Part shown: one piece after another, positions 59,356 to 64,000 of the stretch
How positions within the stretch are numbered: the stretch's first letter is position 1
Layout: each line of letters starts with the position of its first letter
DNA from: Hyphomicrobiales bacterium
Lineage (GTDB): Bacteria; Pseudomonadota; Alphaproteobacteria; Rhizobiales; Beijerinckiaceae
Reading direction: 5' to 3'
Assembly: GCA_003963405.1 (NCBI GenBank)
Contig: RXIY01000028.1
Span: 34,462 to 98,461 of the forward strand
Length of the DNA: 64,000 bases
The notes under the pieces: model-generated
Database searches by the model: none
The model's input: the letters and a program-made list of their open reading frames with translations, nothing else
Told to the model about the DNA's origin: nothing
Position numbers and translations under genes: made by a program

Positions 59356-60348
59356 CTAACCTTTTTCGCTATCGAGATGCGCCATTTGGAGGGCCGGATA
59401 GCGCGTTCCGCAGACGGAACCCGAGAGGCGATCGAGGGCAACGATGTCTTCAGGTTCGATCGAGACGCGTATCGCCGCAAGCGCGTCTGCGAGCTGATCG
59501 GGACGTCTTGCGCCAATAATCGGCACGATATCCGTCCCGCGTGACAGCGCCCAGGCGATGGCAATCTGCGCGACGGTGACGTGATGCGCCTCGGCGACCG
59601 TCCTGACGACCTCCACGAGCTGGAGATTCCTTTCCACATTCTCCGCGCGGAATCTCGGAATCAGCGCGCGATAATCGCCCGCCGAAGTCACGCGGTTCTT
59701 CGTCCAATGGCCGCCGAGGAGGCCGCGGCCCAGAACGCCGTAGGCCGTTATCGAGACCCCGAGCTCCCGGCAGGTCGGGAGGATGGATGTCTCTATATCT
59801 CGAGACAGCAATCCATATTCGATCTGCAAATCGACGATGGGGTGGACGGCGGCCGCGCGGCGCAGCGTGTCCGAGCCGGCTTCCGAGAGGCCGATGAAAC
59901 GCACATAGCCGGCTCTGACCAGATCCGCGACGGCGCCGATGGTCTCCTCGATCGGAACGGCTGGATCGAGACGTGCCGGGCGGTAGATGTCGATGCAATC
60001 CACGCCGAGCCGCTTCAATGAATAGGCGAGGAAGTTCTTCACGGCCGCCGGACGCCCGTCGAAGCCGGTCCACGCGCCCGAAGGGTCGCGCAGGGCGCCG
60101 AATTTCACGCTCAGCAGGATCGACTCCCGCCGGTAGGGCTTTATCGCCTCGCCGACCAGAAGCTCATTATCGCCCATGCCGTAGAAATCGCCCGTATCGA
60201 AGAGGGTCACCCCCGCGTCGATCGCGGCCCGTATCGTCGCGACCCCCGCGGCACGATCCGAGGGGCCGTAAAGGTCGCTCATCCCCATGCAGCCCAAGCC
60301 GATTGCCGAGACCAGGGGGCCATTCGCGCCGAGTCTGCGCTGCAACAT
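59356..60348 (-). CDS. aldo/keto reductase
   Basis: The 330-residue TIM-barrel protein has GLGCMGMSDLYG, TLFDTGDFYGMGDNE (catalytic Asp/Tyr), SVKFG (Lys), and IGLSEAGSDTL; the fourth catalytic His position reads YRPARLDP, as in several proteobacterial members. It reduces aldehydes or ketones with NADPH. GGGAGAG precedes the ATG. It is divergent from the permease gene. Confidence 0.88.
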   Translation of the reverse strand: MLQRRLGANGPLVSAIGLGCMGMSDLYGPSDRAAGVATIRAAIDAGVTLFDTGDFYGMGDNELLVGEAIKPYRRESILLSVKFGALRDPSGAWTGFDGRPAAVKNFLAYSLKRLGVDCIDIYRPARLDPAVPIEETIGAVADLVRAGYVRFIGLSEAGSDTLRRAAAVHPIVDLQIEYGLLSRDIETSILPTCRELGVSITAYGVLGRGLLGGHWTKNRVTSAGDYRALIPRFRAENVERNLQLVEVVRTVAEAHHVTVAQIAIAWALSRGTDIVPIIGARRPDQLADALAAIRVSIEPEDIVALDRLSGSVCGTRYPALQMAHLDSEKG

Positions 60349-60476
60349 GAATTCTCTCCCTTCCGCTTCATTTAGGGCGAATCCCAGAAAGCTGAATAGG
60401 TCTAGCCTGATCGCAAAAGCCCGCATAAGTTGAAGTCAGCACGGACAAACATCCATCCTTTCGACGGGACTTGCGA

Positions 60477-61877
60477 ATGAACGGCGAACATGAAGGTTTC
60501 AAGCGCAGTCTCGGCGTGCGCCAGATGCGTTTGCTCGCGCTCGGCTCCACGATCGGCGTGGGGCTTTTTCTCGGCTCCGCCTCGGCCATCAAGGTCGCCG
60601 GGCCGTCGATCATTCTGGCCTATCTCGTGGCCGGGGTGATGACCTTCTTCATCCTCCGCGCTCTGGGAGAGATGGCCATACATCACCCGGTAACGGGCTC
60701 CTTCGCCGCCTACGCCTCGCTCTATGTCAGCCCGTTTCTCGGTTATCTCGTCGGTTGGGGCTACTGGTTCTACTGGACCATCATCGCGATCGCGGAGGTC
60801 ACCGCCGTCGGCATCTACATGCAATACTGGTTTCCGGGGTCCGGCCAATGGATATGGGCCTTTTCGGCGATCGCCATCATGGGGACCGTCAATCTTTTCA
60901 CCGCCCGCGTTTTCGGCGAGTTCGAATTCTGGTTTGCGCTGATCAAGGTCGCGACCATTCTCATCATGATCGGGCTCGGTCTGTTCGTGATCCTGTTCGG
61001 CTTTCCCGGTGAATGGGCGCCTGTCGGCGTCTCCAATCTCACGAAGTTCGGCGGCTTCTTTCCGGCGGGGATCGCGGGATGTCTGCTCTCGATGCAGATG
61101 GTGGTCTATGCCTATGTCGGCGTGGAAATGATCGGCATCGCCGCCGGAGAAGCTGAAAAGCCGCAAACGACGATCCCCATGGCGATCAATTCCTTCGTCT
61201 GGCGCATCATCATCTTCTACGTCGGCGCGCTTTTCGTCATCCTCGCGATCTTCCCCTGGAACCGCATCGGTCTCGATGGCAGCCCCTTCGTGCAGGTCTT
61301 CCAGCGCATGGGCCTCGAGAGAGCGGCCGGACTCGTCAATTTCGTGGTCGTCACGGCGGCGCTTTCCTCCTGCAACGGCGGCATCTTCAGCAGCGGCAGG
61401 ATTCTTTATACGCTCGCGGAGGCGCATCAGGCGCCCGCATGGTTCGGCCGCATCGCGCGAAACGGCATCCCGATCCGCGCCATGGTCATGACGGTCGCCT
61501 TCCTCTTCCTCGGCGCGGGGCTCAATTATTTCACGCCGGCGCAGGCTTTCGAATATCTCACCGCGGCCGTGACCTTCATCGGCATCCTGATCTGGCTCAG
61601 TATCCTCTACACGCATGTCTGCTTCCGCCGCCGCCTTGCCGAGGAGGGCCAATCCCTCCCCTCTTTCGCCGCGCCCTTCTGGCCCGTCTCGAGCCTGATC
61701 GCCGCTGCCTTTCTGATCGGCGTCGTCGGCATTCTGATCGTGGCGCCGGACACCCGCATCCCGGTGCTGATCGGCCTGCTGCTGCTCTGCCTGATCGCCG
61801 CGGCCTTCCGCTTCACGCCGGGGCAACGGGCGCAGGCGGCGCGGATCTCCGCGGCGCCGCCCTCCGCGCCGGTCTGA
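60477..61877 (+). CDS. amino-acid permease (APC family)
   Basis: The 466-residue, twelve-helix protein begins GFKRSLGVRQMRLLALGSTIGVGLFLGSA, the APC signature of the GABA/aromatic amino-acid group. AGGVMTFFILRALGEMAIHH-type and AAGEAEKPQTTIP motifs follow. It imports amino acids by proton symport; specificity is not readable. The start ATG at 60477 is preferred to the TTG two codons upstream. Confidence 0.88.
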   Translation: MNGEHEGFKRSLGVRQMRLLALGSTIGVGLFLGSASAIKVAGPSIILAYLVAGVMTFFILRALGEMAIHHPVTGSFAAYASLYVSPFLGYLVGWGYWFYWTIIAIAEVTAVGIYMQYWFPGSGQWIWAFSAIAIMGTVNLFTARVFGEFEFWFALIKVATILIMIGLGLFVILFGFPGEWAPVGVSNLTKFGGFFPAGIAGCLLSMQMVVYAYVGVEMIGIAAGEAEKPQTTIPMAINSFVWRIIIFYVGALFVILAIFPWNRIGLDGSPFVQVFQRMGLERAAGLVNFVVVTAALSSCNGGIFSSGRILYTLAEAHQAPAWFGRIARNGIPIRAMVMTVAFLFLGAGLNYFTPAQAFEYLTAAVTFIGILIWLSILYTHVCFRRRLAEEGQSLPSFAAPFWPVSSLIAAAFLIGVVGILIVAPDTRIPVLIGLLLLCLIAAAFRFTPGQRAQAARISAAPPSAPV

Positions 61878-61943
61878 CTGGGCCGCGAACTTGAAAGCCC
61901 TCTGGGTCGCCCAAGGTTTTAGACCACGACCCAGGGGTCCAAG

Positions 61944-62405
61944 TTGGACAGCGACCAGATCCTTCATCACCTCGGCGCACTGGCGGCCGCCTATCTGCTG
62001 GCCTTGCCGATCGGATGGGATCGCGAGCGCGCCGAGCGCAGCGCGGGCCTCCGGACGTTTCCGCTCGTCGCCATCGCCTCATGCGGATTCATTCAGGCCG
62101 CCGAGCCGCTGCTGCGAGACTCGCCGCAGGCGCTCGCGCGCGTGCTCGAGGGCATCGTCACCGGAATGGGCTTCATTGGCGGCGGCGCGATTTTGAAAAC
62201 GGGCGAGATTGTCCATGGGACGGCAACCGCGGCGAGCCTTTGGGCCACGGGCGCAATGGGAGCCGCCGTCGCGCTCCGCGTCTACGACGTTGCAGTCATC
62301 ATCGCCGTCACGACCTTTGCGACGCTCACGGCGATCAGGCCCTTCAAGCAGGAGGACGCGGGAGACAAAGGGGATCGGAAGCCGCCAGAGGCGACGCAAA
62401 ATTAG
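61944..62405 (+). CDS. MgtC/SapB-family membrane protein
   Basis: The 153-residue product has GWDRERAERSAGLRTFPLVA, then GMGFIGGGAILK and HGTATAASLWATGAMGAA, the MgtC N-terminal membrane-domain motifs. No C-terminal ACT-like domain is present. It starts at a TTG with AGGGG upstream. The family is linked with Mg2+ limitation and acid stress. It lies 66 bp after the permease gene. Confidence 0.88.
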   Translation: MDSDQILHHLGALAAAYLLALPIGWDRERAERSAGLRTFPLVAIASCGFIQAAEPLLRDSPQALARVLEGIVTGMGFIGGGAILKTGEIVHGTATAASLWATGAMGAAVALRVYDVAVIIAVTTFATLTAIRPFKQEDAGDKGDRKPPEATQN

Positions 62406-62827
62406 CGCCGGCTCCGGCTCGCGCGATGGGGATGCGCGCCCTCCTCCGCATGGGTCGCGCCCGGCTGGCGGCGGCGGGAATGGAGTGAGATGACCGGCGG
62501 AATGCAGAACACATAACCGAGATAGAAGCACTCGCACATGACGTTCGAGATGTCCTCGAAATGCGCGGGCGACGCCTCGTCGTGATCGGGCGCGCACGAG
62601 AACACGTCGTAACCGCCGCCACGGCAAGCCGGCCCAAAGGATGAATATTGATAGCGCCAGCTGAACCGGCCTTCGCTTTCATCCAGCAGACGGGCGGCGA
62701 TCAGGGAAAGCTGCGCCACACCCATCTTGCGGAAAGTGCAATCGGCCCATTCGGGCGAGCAAGCGGCGAAGACTGCGGAGTCGCCCCGAACACGCTCGCC
62801 GCCATGGTCGACAAGCAGAAGGCGCAT
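62402..62827 (-). CDS. protein of unknown function
   Basis: The 141-residue product, MRLLLVDHGGERVRGDSAVF onward, has six Cys and an aromatic-rich centre. GGGAG precedes the ATG. No family is recognised. Its stop overlaps the mgtC stop on the opposite strand by four bases. Confidence 0.5.
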   Translation of the reverse strand: MRLLLVDHGGERVRGDSAVFAACSPEWADCTFRKMGVAQLSLIAARLLDESEGRFSWRYQYSSFGPACRGGGYDVFSCAPDHDEASPAHFEDISNVMCECFYLGYVFCIPPVISLHSRRRQPGATHAEEGAHPHRASRSRR

Positions 62828-62980
62828 CAACCCGCTCCCAACGAAACGCAACACCTCTGGGACAGGTTGTCATGTGTCGATATGAAGCAGCAATCAGTAT
62901 AAATACGTACGAACGCGCGCGGCCGGTCGGCGCAGGATGACCAAGAGGCCACCCTGTCCGAAGGAGATCGCTGTTCAGGC

Positions 62981-63391
62981 TTAGTGCCGGAAGCCGATGG
63001 TGCGAACGGCCCCTTCGCAGGCCTCCTCGCAGCGTCGGCAAGCTTCCGCGCAAATCTTGCAGTGTCTGTGCTGAGACGCATGTCTCTCGCATTCTTCCGC
63101 GCAAAGGCGGCAGGCGACCGCGCATGTCTCCAGCATCGATCGAACGAGCTCCTCGTTCGAGCCGGTCCGCCGTGCGCCCGTCGCGCCGGTCGCAAAACAG
63201 ACATCGGCGCAATCGAGGTTGAGACGGATGCACTGCTTCAACTGAGCCACATTGCTCTCGCCCAGACAGGCGTCAGCACAGGAGAGGCAAGACTGACCGC
63301 AATCGTAGCATTCCTCGATGCAGCGTATGAGGGCGTCGTTCACCTGGCCCTTCACGTCGGGGTGGGTGCTGATCATTTCCTGGACGTGCAT
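62981..63391 (-). CDS. csp3: four-helix copper-storage protein (Csp3-like)
   Basis: The 136-residue product has 18 Cys in CxxC/CxxxC arrays (IRCIEECYDCGQSCLSCADA and similar) plus HRHC in the last helix. This is the Csp/DUF326 four-helix layout, in which the Cys line the bundle and bind many Cu(I). It lacks a Tat/Sec signal, so is of the cytosolic Csp3 type found in Methylosinus. It buffers copper for methane oxidation (inference). GGAGG precedes the ATG. Confidence 0.9.
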   Translation of the reverse strand: MHVQEMISTHPDVKGQVNDALIRCIEECYDCGQSCLSCADACLGESNVAQLKQCIRLNLDCADVCFATGATGARRTGSNEELVRSMLETCAVACRLCAEECERHASQHRHCKICAEACRRCEEACEGAVRTIGFRH

Positions 63392-63585
63392 GAGCGTCCC
63401 TCCCATCGTTGGAGACGAAAGGGATAACATCCACGTCTCAGGATTGTTTCGCCCCGGCGGAGGCGATCGGTCCTCGCCTGCTCCAAACCTGGCCTCCCGG
63501 CGAATAAAAAGGCAAGATTGGCGGGAACCGCGCTGGAGGAACGAGGCCGGCGTGGATTAGGCCATGATCATAGAAAGGAACAGCC

Positions 63586-63804
63586 ATGCCAAAACAGGTC
63601 GGCACGATTCTCTACTGGGTTGGAATTGTCATGGCCACGCCGTTCGTCCTGCTGATCGGCGTCTCGTTCGCACGGATGTTTTCAGAAGGCGTTGAGCCCA
63701 AATATGTGAACTCCGCATTTCTGGGTCTGTTCGGCGCCATTTTCTCCTACGCCGTCGGATTCATGCTCAGGCACATGGTTACGCAGAACGCGGATCGGCG
63801 CTGA
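63586..63804 (+). CDS. small two-helix membrane protein
   Basis: The 72-residue product has two hydrophobic segments (about 8-30 and 44-63). AAAGGAAC precedes the ATG. No family is recognised. Confidence 0.6.
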   Translation: MPKQVGTILYWVGIVMATPFVLLIGVSFARMFSEGVEPKYVNSAFLGLFGAIFSYAVGFMLRHMVTQNADRR

Positions 63805-63853
63805 GCCCGCGCCTCCGGGCGATGCGCGCGGGAGCTCGGTCCCGCGCGATCCC

Positions 63854-64000
63854 CTAATCCTCCGCGAACAGATCGAAGTGCCGGTTGATCCCGGCCTGCA
63901 CGAGATTGCCGTCGAATTTGGTGCGCGTCGCGAGGCCGTAATTATAGGCCACATTCGGCAGTCCGACATTGGCGCCGCTGAAGCGCAGGGCGTTGTAGCC
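63854..64000 (-). CDS. outer-membrane beta-barrel protein, C-terminal part only
   Basis: The last 48 residues are seen, ending TKFDGNLVQAGINRHFDLFAED. The strand pattern VQAGINRHF is the closing strand of Omp25/31-type barrels. The gene continues beyond the window. Confidence 0.6.
   Translation of the reverse strand, partial: GYNALRFSGANVGLPNVAYNYGLATRTKFDGNLVQAGINRHFDLFAED

Noticed and set aside
10284..62913. TACGTACGAAC near 10284 and near 62903, both upstream of minus-strand genes.
   Set aside because: An 11-mer shared by two sites is expected by chance in 64 kb, and the flanks do not match.
1..64000. CRISPR arrays, rRNA genes and insertion sequences.
   Set aside because: No regularly spaced repeats, no rRNA sequence and no transposase were seen on either strand.

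Overview
The window is high-GC DNA that reads as an alphaproteobacterial methylotroph, most likely a methanotroph of the Methylocystis/Methylosinus type. This is an inference from gene content: a formaldehyde-oxidation block (mtdB, fae and a tetrahydromethanopterin-pathway ASKHA protein, 0.1-2.8 kb), hopanoid-type glycosyltransferases, and an 18-cysteine copper-storage protein of the Csp3 type (63 kb).

Layout. 0-8 kb: C1 genes, rpmB, a GH1-like hydrolase, an SDR and thrS. 8-10 kb: a minus-strand run of tiny stress-type genes (His-rich exported protein, DUF2795-like protein, four KGG/Em-like LEA proteins, one with four 60-bp internal repeats). 10-17.5 kb: ABC exporter, PAS_5 protein, ABC-F ATPase, H-NS-like protein and small exported proteins. 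17.7-24.9 kb: a second GH1-like copy beside a lipid/glycan locus (HpnI-like GT, YkoP-like protein, cyclopropane synthase, HpnB-like GT, AI-2E-family permease). 25-28.5 kb: an anion permease, then an AT-richer acyltransferase and FdtA-like isomerase pair. 28.6-29.9 kb: SGNH esterase and PhnA-domain protein.

30.1-45.3 kb is an integrated mobile element of about 15.2 kb in tRNA-Arg(CCG). A 48-bp perfect direct repeat (30105-30152 and 45283-45330) marks its ends. It has a tyrosine integrase beside the left end, two HTH/excisionase-like genes, a large DUF3987-like primase/helicase followed by three 16-bp iteron-like repeats, a zinc-ribbon/HGG protein coupled to a small terminase-like protein, a serine recombinase, a NepR-like small protein, a cold-shock protein, another KGG protein and many small unknown genes. 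No capsid, tail, large terminase or conjugation genes were seen, so it resembles a phage satellite or small integrative element rather than a complete prophage or ICE.

45.4-64 kb returns to chromosomal genes: a CrtF-like methyltransferase, pgi, an Ntn-hydrolase-like protein, the Anbu/tsaC pair, mtnA converging on a class II aldolase (probable methylthio-sugar salvage), a CAT-anticodon tRNA, a ParB-like protein, an orphan S24-like domain, a beta-barrel porin, two paralogous small exported proteins, an NtrC-like regulator with eroded ATPase and sigma-54 motifs, an aldo/keto reductase, an amino-acid permease, MgtC and the copper-storage protein. The window ends inside an outer-membrane beta-barrel gene.
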